Shown: positions 36,536-44,731 of the stretch, piece after piece
Position numbering within the stretch: the stretch's first letter is position 1
Layout of the letters: each line of letters begins with the position of its first letter
Assembly: GCF_043643765.1 (NCBI RefSeq)
Contig: NZ_JBHZSP010000008.1
Coordinates: 62,001-126,000, forward strand
Length of the DNA: 64,000 nucleotides
From: Marinomonas posidonica_A
GTDB taxonomy: Bacteria; Pseudomonadota; Gammaproteobacteria; Pseudomonadales; Marinomonadaceae
Direction: 5' to 3'
Translations under genes and position numbers: made by a program
Notes under the pieces: generated by a model
What the model was told of the DNA's origin: nothing
What the model saw: the letters and a program-made list of their open reading frames with translations, nothing else
Database searches by the model: none

Positions 36536-37462
36536 ATGAGCATCATTGAAGTTAGGCATTTAAAAACACTTACCGCACTGAGAGAAACAGGCAGCTTAGT
36601 AGAAGCCGCAGAGCGAGTTCATTTAACTCAATCTGCTCTCTCACATCAATTAAAAGACCTAGAAGAAAAGCTTGGATGCCCACTCTTTATCCGTAAAACC
36701 AAACCGGTTCGCTTTACCAGCGCAGGTCTGCGTTTGCTTCAGCTCGCCGACGATGTATTGATATCTTTCCGTTCTGCTCAACGCGACATTCAGCGCTTTG
36801 CCGAAGGTGAAAGTGGCCGTTTGCACATCGCGATTGAATGTCACAGTTGCTATGAATGGCTGATGCCAACCATAGATCACTTTCGCGAACATTGGCCTGA
36901 TGTGGAACTTGATTTGTCCACAGCATTTGGTTTTATGCCGCTGCCAGCGCTCGCACGTGGGGATTTGGATTTGGTTGTCACCTCTGATCCACAAGACCTA
37001 CCAAATATCGAATACATTCCATTGTTTCAATACGAATCTCAGGTCGCCCTGTCTCGTCATCACCCCCTTGCTAAGAAAGACTTTCTTGTACCGGAAGACT
37101 TTATCAAAGAAACACTCATTAGCTATCCCGTTGAATCGGAGAGATTAGACATTTTCAAACATTTCCTGAACCCTGCAGGGATTGCGCCGGCAAAAATTCG
37201 TCACAGTGAATTGACTCTAATGATGATGCAATTAGTCGCCAGCGGACGAGGTGTGTGTTGTTTACCAAACTGGGCGTTAACTGAATACACCAACCGTCAA
37301 TACGTGATCACTAAATCACTGGGCGAAGAAGGCGTCTGGTGCAAACTCTATTTGGCGATCCGTAAAGATCAAAGAGAAAACGCCTACATGGAAGATTTAA
37401 TTAATACCGCTTCTAAAACATGTTTTAAGAATTTGAAAGGCATTTTAGCGCCAGAGTTGTAA
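36536..37462 (+). CDS. metR: LysR-type regulator of methionine synthesis MetR
   Basis: This 308-residue LysR protein has a DNA-binding domain with LTQSALSHQLKDLEEKLG (about 29-46) and an effector domain with the MetR hallmarks ECHSCYEWLMP and TSDPQDLPNIEYIPLF. In enterobacteria MetR uses homocysteine as a co-effector and regulates metE, metH and related genes; no such target lies next to it here. It faces the RstB-like kinase gene, with 35 bp between stop codons. The length is typical. Confidence 0.9.
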   Translation: MSIIEVRHLKTLTALRETGSLVEAAERVHLTQSALSHQLKDLEEKLGCPLFIRKTKPVRFTSAGLRLLQLADDVLISFRSAQRDIQRFAEGESGRLHIAIECHSCYEWLMPTIDHFREHWPDVELDLSTAFGFMPLPALARGDLDLVVTSDPQDLPNIEYIPLFQYESQVALSRHHPLAKKDFLVPEDFIKETLISYPVESERLDIFKHFLNPAGIAPAKIRHSELTLMMMQLVASGRGVCCLPNWALTEYTNRQYVITKSLGEEGVWCKLYLAIRKDQRENAYMEDLINTASKTCFKNLKGILAPEL

Positions 37463-37497
37463 ACATCGAAACAGTAAGAGAAGGTCCGTCATCAGCA

Positions 37498-39012
37498 TTA
37501 AGACAAGGTCGTCTGATGTTGGCTTCGTGACCAAATCAAACTGAATTTTGCACCACCGGACTCACTGGCATCAATCAATACCGCACCACCATGCCAAAAC
37601 GCAATACGCTGGACAATAGCCAAACCTAGGCCATATCCACCAGAAGCTCGAGTCCGGCTGTTGTCCAATCGCTGAAATGGAATAAAGACTTTATCTCTGT
37701 CTTCGAAAGCAATTCCTGGACCATCATCTTCAATGTCCACCTGCCAACGCTCAGAATCTTGAGAAAAAGTAATAGTAATCTTAGCAGCAGCGTATTTAGC
37801 TGCATTCAATATTAGGTTTTGCAGCGCTCGATTTAAATGATGCTCATCCGCCACCACAAGGTCATTTTCATCCATCCGGACTTCCACTTCCAAGTGTTTC
37901 AACAATGGATTGTTATGCTGCAAAATGCCTTCTATAAGGTCCGTCATGGAAATTTCATTGAAATTCAGTGCCAGTGAGCCGTCTTCCAACTTGCCATAGG
38001 TTAACACCTCATCAACCAATGTATTCAGTTCTTCTACATCCCCTTCCAAGGCTTCAACCGTGGTTGCAACCTCTTCATCCACTTCATCTTTCATTACTTC
38101 TAAACCAAAGCGAAGGCGAGCAATTGGCGTCCTTAATTCATGGGAAATCGCATTAATCATTTCACGCTGAACTTTTAACAAACGTTGAATATGAGAAGAC
38201 ATAGAGTCAAAGGAATAAGCCAACTCTTTTAGCGTACCACTGCTATCTGGAATGCCTTTGGGTAAACCACTGCGACCACGTGCAATCTGCCGAGTAATAC
38301 TTTCAAAAGTTTTTCGTTTGAAATCAAGGGTCAACAATTCACGCCAAATTAGCACCAGCATAATGGCCACACCAATGCTAGAAACCGCGACAACCGTAAA
38401 GGTTAAAGAAATATAATCCCTATCTGCTGCCGATAAATATACAGGTTCAAGGGCTTCAGCATCCTTCCAGATAAAACCGTATTCACTGTAAATACCATGA
38501 ACCCTTGCAATGCCTGTGAGCTCAGCCGTCACTGGCTGCGTAAAAGGCACCATAGAAACACTGGACATACTTTCGAATAAGGCTTTTTTATCTTGATAAG
38601 AGAACTGATCCGCAAAAATAAACTGGTCCAACAAAGGCTCAATTCTGAAGATAAATGGCCCTACTTTCGTACGACCAATGAGAAGAGGCGTTTCAATAGG
38701 ACCAAGTGCGACCTGGTAACTGCCATCAGGCAATTTCAGCCAGCTTTTGTTTTTGAGTAAAGAAGAGATTTCATCAACACTAAAGCGTTCAGAAGGTCGC
38801 ACAGTCCAGTTAAATCGGGAACTGGGCAACTCTCGACTTGCACCAGACAGAAACAATGCCGCACTGAGCTCTGCATCAACAGAAAGTAGCTGCTCGGTGC
38901 GTGTTGTCTCGTAACGAATTTGCGTGAATTCCATGACAGCATAACAAGCTGCTACGACCAAAACACCGCCTATAATGAGGTGCCGATAGAGTCGCCACAT
39001 TTCTTCACGCAT
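37498..39012 (-). CDS. Sensor histidine kinase, RstB-like
   Basis: This 504-residue inner-membrane kinase has TM1 at about 11-31, a periplasmic sensor region of roughly 170 residues, TM2 at about 203-225, and a HAMP linker. HisKA follows with AISHELRTPIARLRFGLEVM (phospho-acceptor His291), then HATPase_c with NLILNAAKYA, EDDGPGI and GGYGLGLAIV. The HisKA form and gene order resemble RstB. It is encoded six bases after its partner response regulator. The signal is not known; the longer sensor domain differs from E. coli RstB. Confidence 0.9.
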   Translation of the reverse strand: MREEMWRLYRHLIIGGVLVVAACYAVMEFTQIRYETTRTEQLLSVDAELSAALFLSGASRELPSSRFNWTVRPSERFSVDEISSLLKNKSWLKLPDGSYQVALGPIETPLLIGRTKVGPFIFRIEPLLDQFIFADQFSYQDKKALFESMSSVSMVPFTQPVTAELTGIARVHGIYSEYGFIWKDAEALEPVYLSAADRDYISLTFTVVAVSSIGVAIMLVLIWRELLTLDFKRKTFESITRQIARGRSGLPKGIPDSSGTLKELAYSFDSMSSHIQRLLKVQREMINAISHELRTPIARLRFGLEVMKDEVDEEVATTVEALEGDVEELNTLVDEVLTYGKLEDGSLALNFNEISMTDLIEGILQHNNPLLKHLEVEVRMDENDLVVADEHHLNRALQNLILNAAKYAAAKITITFSQDSERWQVDIEDDGPGIAFEDRDKVFIPFQRLDNSRTRASGGYGLGLAIVQRIAFWHGGAVLIDASESGGAKFSLIWSRSQHQTTLS

Positions 39013-39018
39013 AAGGTC

Positions 39019-39738
39019 TTATACTTCTTTTACGAATAAATAACCTTTACTACGAATGGTCTTTATTCGGCGGGGATGAATCGGGTCATCACCAATTTTT
39101 GAGCGAATACGAGAAATACGAACATCAACAGAACGGTCTTGACCATCGTATTCAATCCCACGTAGTTCACCAAAGATTTCTTCACGACTAAGAATTCGGC
39201 CAGCACTGCTCGCCAATAGCCAAAGCAGATCAAATTCTGCACTAGTGAGCTCCACCTCTTCGTTCGACAACCAAGCTTCTCGGCGAGAGTTATCAATTTT
39301 CAATGGACCAAAAACTAGATTCTGCTCTTCCTTCGTTGCATCAAGTGTCAAATCAACATCTTGTGTGCTTCGACGAAGCAATGATTGAACTCTAGCTAGC
39401 AAGACTCGCGGCTTCGCTGGCTTGGATACGTAATCATCTGCGCCAATCTCTAGACCAAGAATCTGATCGACATCGTCACTGCGGGCAGTCAGCATCAAAA
39501 TTGGGCCCTTGTAGTCATTGCGAACGCTACGACATACCGTAAAACCGTCTGCTCCTGGTAACATTAAATCCAAAATAACCAGAGAAGGTTGTTCATTTAC
39601 AATTCGGCTGATGGCCTTGCGTCCATCAGGTTCAACGCTCACACTAAAACCGTTTTTTTGTAAATACTCTTGGGTGAGCGAGGCCAAGCGCTCATCATCC
39701 TCAACAATCAAAATTGTTTGGTCTTCATTCACACTCAT
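39019..39738 (-). CDS. OmpR-family response regulator, RstA-like
   Basis: This 239-residue protein has a receiver domain (acidic pocket EDD at about 13-15, phospho-acceptor Asp57 in VILDLMLPGADGF, Lys in VSKPAKPR) and a C-terminal winged-helix OmpR domain (about 140-238, with ELTSAEFDLLWLLA and RSVDVRISRIRSKIGDD). It is the first gene of a two-gene operon with the kinase. RstA-like regulators respond to envelope or acid/metal stress in enterobacteria; the signal here is not known. Confidence 0.92.
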   Translation of the reverse strand: MSVNEDQTILIVEDDERLASLTQEYLQKNGFSVSVEPDGRKAISRIVNEQPSLVILDLMLPGADGFTVCRSVRNDYKGPILMLTARSDDVDQILGLEIGADDYVSKPAKPRVLLARVQSLLRRSTQDVDLTLDATKEEQNLVFGPLKIDNSRREAWLSNEEVELTSAEFDLLWLLASSAGRILSREEIFGELRGIEYDGQDRSVDVRISRIRSKIGDDPIHPRRIKTIRSKGYLFVKEV

Positions 39739-39799
39739 GGGCAGTCCTCGTCCAATTTCTGCTTTAGTTTTAATTACTTATAAATAAACAAGCTTAACT

Positions 39800-40252
39800 T
39801 CAATCTACTAGAAGATTTTGAATTTGTCTAACTCTGTCACGATTAATTCCAAAATCAGAATAACCAACACGTGATGCCGAGCGAATATGCACAACACTGT
39901 CACTTTTCGGTAAATAAAACTCAATATCATCAATATAGCCAACAATGTCACTTTCTACCTCAAAGTGCGCATAACCTAGCGAATGATCAACTAATTTAGC
40001 ACCTTGTCGCAGCATATAAGCTTCAATTCGTAGCTGCACATCTTGACGATTGCCGGAATACACCAGTGGCTCAGCGAAGTGAACCTCATCGGACTGATCC
40101 GCTTGAGTAGAAATACAATTTGGCGAGCTAAAACAAAGCTTCAACTGCCCATTTGTAACGCCTAATCCTTCTGGCATCTGATTGTTCATTTTGACGTAAA
40201 CAAAAAAGCCTGCGAGCAATACTACAATCAACACAATCATCCAGCGAACCAT
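39800..40252 (-). CDS. DUF1499 family membrane-anchored protein
   Basis: This 150-residue protein has a single N-terminal hydrophobic segment (about 4-20), then the DUF1499 core: LCFSSPNCISTQ, the HFEVES segment and IDDIEFYLP, and the well-conserved VHIRSASRVGYSDFGINRDR near the C-terminus. The biochemical role of the family is not known. It lies 30 bp after rluB on the same strand and is probably cotranscribed with it. Confidence 0.85.
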   Translation of the reverse strand: MVRWMIVLIVVLLAGFFVYVKMNNQMPEGLGVTNGQLKLCFSSPNCISTQADQSDEVHFAEPLVYSGNRQDVQLRIEAYMLRQGAKLVDHSLGYAHFEVESDIVGYIDDIEFYLPKSDSVVHIRSASRVGYSDFGINRDRVRQIQNLLVD

Positions 40253-40282
40253 GCTTATTCTATCTCCAACCTTGAACCATAT

Positions 40283-41179
40283 TTATCGAAATGATCTTTT
40301 ACCAGGCTTCTTCGGCTTAAATTCTGGTTTTTCACTTGATTGCCAATCAAAGCCTTTAGCACGACGAGCACCACCTGCTGTCGTCTTATTCTTGTTACGC
40401 TTCATGTCCAGTTTTTGCTGCTGAGTCTTAGGTTGGGTTACCGTAGACTGTAAATCGACCAGATCGCATAATGCATTCACCTCATCGTTTTCCATCTCAA
40501 CCCAACGACCAACCTTGGCTTTTGATGGTAAGAAAACCGGTCCAAAACGAACGCGCTTCAAACGGTTTACTTTCACGCCTTGGGACTCCCAAAGGCGACG
40601 AACTTCTCGGTTACGACCTTCCATCAAACAAACATAAAACCAATGATTAATACCTTCACCACCACCATCGACGATGTCGGTGAATTTTGCCGGACCATCT
40701 TCAAGGTTCACACCTTTTTTTAGATTGTCTAAATTTTCGTCCGTTACTTCTCCCATCACTCGTACCAAGTACTCTCGGTCGATTTCTGTGGAAGGGTGCA
40801 TCAGACGATTGGCCAACTCGCCATCGGTTGTAAACAACAGTAGGCCAGAGGTATTGATGTCTAAGCGACCAACCGCAATCCAGCGTTCACCACGTAATTT
40901 AGGCAGCTTTTCAAATACCGTTGTACGACCTTCTGGATCTTTACGAGTACAGACTTCACCTTCAGGTTTGTTGTAAATGATGACGCGGCGATTGGCACCC
41001 GCTTCCGTCGCCACGATGGCATAACCATCAATGGTAATAGAATCCGTGATGCTGACACGATCACCCAAAGTTGCCACTTCGCCATTGACCATGACGCGAC
41101 CTTCGCGGATACGGTTTTCCATTTCACGTCGAGAACCTTGTCCTGCACGTGCTAATACTTTCTGTAACTTTTCGTCCAT
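40283..41179 (-). CDS. rluB: 23S rRNA pseudouridine synthase RluB
   Basis: This enzyme converts uridine to pseudouridine in the helix 89 region of 23S rRNA (position 2605 in E. coli). It has an N-terminal S4 domain (KLQKVLARAGQGSRREMENR), the RsuA-family catalytic motif GRLDINTSGLLLFTTDG with the essential Asp, and the ending EGRNREVRRLWESQG. The C-terminal tail is basic and low-complexity (KRNKNKTTAGGARR), typical of RluB. The frame is open to 41212, but the ATG at 41179, with AGAGG upstream, gives 298 residues and the standard MDEKLQKVL start. Confidence 0.94.
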   Translation of the reverse strand: MDEKLQKVLARAGQGSRREMENRIREGRVMVNGEVATLGDRVSITDSITIDGYAIVATEAGANRRVIIYNKPEGEVCTRKDPEGRTTVFEKLPKLRGERWIAVGRLDINTSGLLLFTTDGELANRLMHPSTEIDREYLVRVMGEVTDENLDNLKKGVNLEDGPAKFTDIVDGGGEGINHWFYVCLMEGRNREVRRLWESQGVKVNRLKRVRFGPVFLPSKAKVGRWVEMENDEVNALCDLVDLQSTVTQPKTQQQKLDMKRNKNKTTAGGARRAKGFDWQSSEKPEFKPKKPGKRSFR

Positions 41180-41293
41180 TACGAACCTCTTTTGGGGAAT
41201 GCTTCTCAGCAACCTATATCAACAAATTTCAATCTTTAATACCCTGTATTATAAGCCAGACAAACAGGGGCTAACAGCTGAAAATACAACAAT

Positions 41294-41914
41294 TTACGTA
41301 AATGGTGCTGGATCACCAGCCCCAATTCGAACGACCTCGATGCTATCGGCCTCCATTGCCACTACAGTAGTTGGTTGAAAGCCACAAAACCCGCCATCAA
41401 TTACTAAATCTAGAGCATGTTCTAAGGTATCGCGAATGTCATACGGATCCGTCATTGGATCGGTTTCACCCGGCAAGATCAAAGACGAACTCATGATCGG
41501 CTCACCCAGTTCCTCCAACAAAGCAGAGACAATGCGATTATTTGGTACACGAATACCAATGGTCTTGCGTTTTGGGTGCAATAAACGCCTTGGCACTTCG
41601 GAGGTTGCTGAAAAGATGAAAGTGTAAGGACCTGGTGTATTACTTTTTAACAATCGATATAAACGATTATCAAAACGAGCGTAGGTCGAAATTTCAGATA
41701 AATCTCGACACACTAGGGTGAAGTTGTGTTTGTCGTCTAAGCGACGAATGGCACGTACTCTATCTAACGCCGATTTATCTCCCAGATGACAACCCAAGGA
41801 ATAGCCACAATCCGTTGGATACGCAATCACACCACCTTGACGAATCACTTCTGCCGCTTGTTTTATCAAGCGAATTTGTGGATTCTCTGGATGTATTTGA
41901 AAAAATTGACTCAT
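41294..41914 (-). CDS. yciO: YciO/YrdC/Sua5 family protein
   Basis: This 206-residue protein has the YrdC fold (GGVIAYPTDCGYSLGCHLGD and RAIRRLDDKHNFTLVCRDLS) and the YciO-branch features PGPYTFIFSATSEVPRRLLHPKRKTIGIRVP and SSSLILPGE. Relatives make threonylcarbamoyl-AMP for tRNA t6A; YciO proteins show weak or uncertain activity of that kind. I place the start at the ATG at 41914, preceded by GGTGGAGAG, rather than the GTG four codons earlier. The neighbours rluB and rnm match the conserved gammaproteobacterial cluster. Confidence 0.9.
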   Translation of the reverse strand: MSQFFQIHPENPQIRLIKQAAEVIRQGGVIAYPTDCGYSLGCHLGDKSALDRVRAIRRLDDKHNFTLVCRDLSEISTYARFDNRLYRLLKSNTPGPYTFIFSATSEVPRRLLHPKRKTIGIRVPNNRIVSALLEELGEPIMSSSLILPGETDPMTDPYDIRDTLEHALDLVIDGGFCGFQPTTVVAMEADSIEVVRIGAGDPAPFT

Positions 41915-41959
41915 ACTTCTCTCCACCTCACATAAGAGGTTGTTCTGCCCTGATCATGC

Positions 41960-42811
41960 TCAATGCCAATGTTGCCAAACCAAATCCACCTGACTCTCAT
42001 GAATTTGAGTAAATTTACCGACCTGCATCCAAGGCCCAAAAGGGCCATGATAATCGCTCCCAGCAGAGGCTTTTAAACCAAAGGTTGTGGATAAGGACTC
42101 CAATAGACGAACATGGTCTGGACGTTCATTACCGGAAGCCACTTCGATACCAGTCCCACCCCACTTACTAAAATCCCCTAATAAGCGACGTAATTTGGTC
42201 ACCGTTAATGGGTAACGTTTCGGATGCGCCAAGATCAGCTCCATCCCCTGTTCCGATAACGCACCCAAGACATCCTCCAGCTCTGGCCAAACATCTCTTA
42301 GCTTGCCCAAACGTTTATTACCTAGATAACGATCAAACGCTTTATTGGTGTCTTTCACTAGCCCTTTCTCAACCAAAAGCTGAGCAAAATGAGGCCGCCC
42401 TAATTGGCTTTCTCCTGCAAGCGCGATGGCTTCATCAAATAAGTCAGGCAAGCCTTGCTTTACCAACAAATCGGCAATGCGTCTTGCTCTATCTAGGCGT
42501 ATGGTTTGATTTTGTTTCACTATCGCCTGCAACGCCGAGTTATCATCACTGAAATTCAACGCGACCATGTGTAAAGGAATGCCATTCCACTGGGTCGATA
42601 ATTCCACACCATTGATAAAGTTTAGATTATGTTCGGCCGCTCGTTGTCGAGCTTCACTTAAACCATCCAATGTGTCGTGGTCTGTTAACGCAAACAAGCT
42701 CACTTTTTGCTCAGCCGCCAAGTCAATTAATTGCGTCGGTGAAAGCTTGCCATCGGAACGTGTGGAATGGGTATGTAAATCGACTTTTCGGTAACTCGCA
42801 GCTTCTGGCAT
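41960..42811 (-). CDS. rnm: PHP-domain 5'-3' exoribonuclease RNase AM (YciV)
   Basis: This 283-residue PHP phosphoesterase has the metal-binding motifs VDLHTHSTRSDG (about 10-21), ALTDHDTLDG and INGVELSTQ, and later LAHPKRYPLT and SAGSDYHGP. The E. coli homologue matures the 5' ends of 5S, 16S and 23S rRNA. Older annotations call the family a phosphatase or TrpH. It lies 45 bp before yciO on the same strand and is divergent from yciB. Confidence 0.92.
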   Translation of the reverse strand: MPEAASYRKVDLHTHSTRSDGKLSPTQLIDLAAEQKVSLFALTDHDTLDGLSEARQRAAEHNLNFINGVELSTQWNGIPLHMVALNFSDDNSALQAIVKQNQTIRLDRARRIADLLVKQGLPDLFDEAIALAGESQLGRPHFAQLLVEKGLVKDTNKAFDRYLGNKRLGKLRDVWPELEDVLGALSEQGMELILAHPKRYPLTVTKLRRLLGDFSKWGGTGIEVASGNERPDHVRLLESLSTTFGLKASAGSDYHGPFGPWMQVGKFTQIHESQVDLVWQHWH

Positions 42812-42876
42812 AGACGGACTGTTCTTTAAAAGGAATGATGGTTATTATAAGCCAGCATACATAAATTGGTTTTTAT

Positions 42877-43413
42877 ATGAAATTACTATTCGATTTTCTT
42901 CCCATTGTTATCTTTTTTGTTGTCTACAAAATGACAGGCGACATCATTTTAGCGACCGCGGTCTTAATTCCAGCAACTCTTCTGCAAGTTGGCTACACCT
43001 GGCTGAAGCACAAAACGGTGGAAAAAATGCACCTTGTGTCCCTCGCGCTTGTTGTATTGCTTGGAGGCGCCACCGTACTGATGGGTGATGGCGATTTTAT
43101 TAAGTGGAAACCCACCATAGTGAATGGACTGTTTGCCATTGTGTTTTTTGGCAGCCAATTCATTGGCAACAAAAACATCATTCAACGCATGATGGGAGAC
43201 AAGTTAGAGTTACCTTTTAAAGTGTGGCGCACATTAAACCTCGCTTGGGTTGGATTCTTCATTGTATCCGGTGTGACCAACCTCTATGTGGCCTTCAATT
43301 TCAGTGAAGACATCTGGGTAGACTTTAAACTTTTCGGTCTTTTGGGAATGACGGTAGTCTTTATCATTCTGCAAGGCATTTACTTGTCTTCACACTTACA
43401 GAATAAGGAATAA
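42877..43413 (+). CDS. yciB: Inner-membrane-spanning protein YciB (septation protein A family)
   Basis: This 178-residue membrane protein has five hydrophobic segments, starting LLFDFLPIVIFFVVYKMTGD, with the family motif PTIVNGLFAIVFFGSQFIG and the stretch WRTLNLAWVGFFIVSGVTNLYVA. YciB is linked to cell-envelope synthesis and septation; its exact role is unsettled. It is separated from yciI by two bases, so the two are cotranscribed. Confidence 0.94.
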   Translation: MKLLFDFLPIVIFFVVYKMTGDIILATAVLIPATLLQVGYTWLKHKTVEKMHLVSLALVVLLGGATVLMGDGDFIKWKPTIVNGLFAIVFFGSQFIGNKNIIQRMMGDKLELPFKVWRTLNLAWVGFFIVSGVTNLYVAFNFSEDIWVDFKLFGLLGMTVVFIILQGIYLSSHLQNKE

Positions 43414-43415
43414 CT

Positions 43416-43718
43416 ATGCTGTATTCTATTGTTGGGCAAGACGCAGCAAACAGTCTAAGTGCACGTCAATCGGTACGTCCTGCTCATCTTGAGCGTTTAG
43501 AAGCTTTACAAAAAGAAGGTCGCTTGGTATTGGCCGGCCCGAATCCTGCGATAGAGTCAGATACTCCAGGGGAAGCTGGCTTTACAGGCAGCATCATTAT
43601 TGCTGAGTTTACCGACCTAGAAGCGGCAAAAACTTGGGCCGAAGCGGACCCTTATGTGGCAGCAGGTGTCTATCAATCGGTAGAAGTAAAGCCTTTTAAA
43701 CAGGTTTTCCCGAACTAA
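43416..43718 (+). CDS. yciI: YciI family protein
   Basis: This 100-residue ferredoxin-like alpha/beta protein has the motifs ARQSVRPAHLERLEALQKEG and RLVLAGPNPA, and ends in VAAGVYQSVEVKPFKQVF. It matches YciI, whose fold resembles muconolactone isomerase; a conserved His-Asp pair suggests an enzymatic role that is still poorly defined. Directly downstream of yciB, and followed by a terminator. Confidence 0.92.
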   Translation: MLYSIVGQDAANSLSARQSVRPAHLERLEALQKEGRLVLAGPNPAIESDTPGEAGFTGSIIIAEFTDLEAAKTWAEADPYVAAGVYQSVEVKPFKQVFPN

Positions 43719-43757
43719 TCACACGAAGATGTGTTAACTATCTCAGTATACTGAGTA

Positions 43758-43787
43758 AAAGCGAAGAGACTCATCTTCGCTTTTTTT
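43758..43787. terminator. Rho-independent terminator between yciI and the SelW-like gene
   Basis: A perfect stem AAAGCGAAGA (43758-43767) with TCTTCGCTTT (43774-43783) is followed by further Ts on plus. Ahead of it on plus lies an A run, so it can serve both convergent genes. Confidence 0.88.
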
Positions 43788-43797
43788 ATGTCTAATA

Positions 43798-44097
43798 TTA
43801 AAAGTTTCGAGGCTTTTTGTCTTTCACATCTGAGTGACCAAGATCGCGCTCAGGATCAATCACATCACGCAATCTTTGCTTGAGCACCTTGGCTTCAGGA
43901 AACCCTTCTTCCGCTTTACGGCACCAAATTTCTTCCCCGTTGACTCTGACTTTAAAAATACCACCTTGACTCGGCAACAAGGTCACACTTTTGATATCAT
44001 CATCAAAGGTTGTCAGCAGCTCTTGTGCTAACCAAGCCGCGCGTAACATCCAGCGACATAAAGTACAATATTCAATTTCAACCACTGCCGTTCGCAT
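43798..44097 (-). CDS. SelT/SelW/SelH (Rdx) family thioredoxin-like protein
   Basis: This 99-residue protein has the family redox motif as CxxC (YCTLCRW, about residues 10-16); selenoprotein W-type relatives have CxxU at this place. It also has LPSQGGIFKVRVNGEEIW and the C-terminal EAKVLKQRLRD typical of bacterial Rdx proteins. The physiological substrate is unknown. It stands alone on minus between yciI and ppiA. Confidence 0.88.
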   Translation of the reverse strand: MRTAVVEIEYCTLCRWMLRAAWLAQELLTTFDDDIKSVTLLPSQGGIFKVRVNGEEIWCRKAEEGFPEAKVLKQRLRDVIDPERDLGHSDVKDKKPRNF

Positions 44098-44179
44098 TTG
44101 CTTTCTCCAACAAGTAAATAAATGGCCACATAGAAAAACGCCTCATGTTTAGAGGCCAAACCTAAAAGGAAACCGTTTC

Positions 44180-44731
44180 ATGCGTCACCTTATTTTGACT
44201 GCCCTCGCCTTACTGGCTTTCAGCGCCCAAACTCAAGCGACACAAGTAGATATTGTAACGTCACAGGGCACAATTCGAGTAGATTTAAATGAACAAGCCG
44301 CACCAAAAACGGTGGCCAACTTTTTGCGTTATGTAGATGAAGGCTTTTACAACGACACTATCTTCCATCGTGTTATGCGCGGCTTTATGATTCAAGGTGG
44401 TGGTTTTACCCAAGACATGGGGCGCAAATCCACCCACAAAGCCGTTGCCTATGAAGGCGACAATGGCCTTGCTAATAATCGTGGTACCTTGGCTATGGCC
44501 AGAACACAAGATCCAAACAGTGCCACCTCACAATTCTTTATTAATCAAGTGGACAACCATTTTCTGAATCATGGTGCACGTGGTGGCGCAGGCTACACCG
44601 TTTTTGGCTCTGTACTAGCGGGTATGGAGGTAGTTGATGAGATTGCCGCCAGCCACACCCGTAAAGTAGGTCCTTATGAAAATGTCCCTAGCACACCAGT
44701 TATGATCGAGAGCATCAGACGTGTTGAATAG
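44180..44731 (+). CDS. ppiA: Periplasmic cyclophilin-type peptidyl-prolyl isomerase
   Basis: This 183-residue protein has a signal peptide (hydrophobic 4-16, cleavage near TQA at about 20-22) and a cyclophilin domain. The catalytic Arg is in IFHRVMRGFMIQGGGF, and FFINQVDNHFLNH and YTVFGSVLAGMEVVDEI follow. It assists folding of exported proteins by isomerising X-Pro bonds. The PpiA form is supported by size and signal peptide. Its stop overlaps the presumed mnmC GTG start by 11 bases. Confidence 0.9.
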   Translation: MRHLILTALALLAFSAQTQATQVDIVTSQGTIRVDLNEQAAPKTVANFLRYVDEGFYNDTIFHRVMRGFMIQGGGFTQDMGRKSTHKAVAYEGDNGLANNRGTLAMARTQDPNSATSQFFINQVDNHFLNHGARGGAGYTVFGSVLAGMEVVDEIAASHTRKVGPYENVPSTPVMIESIRRVE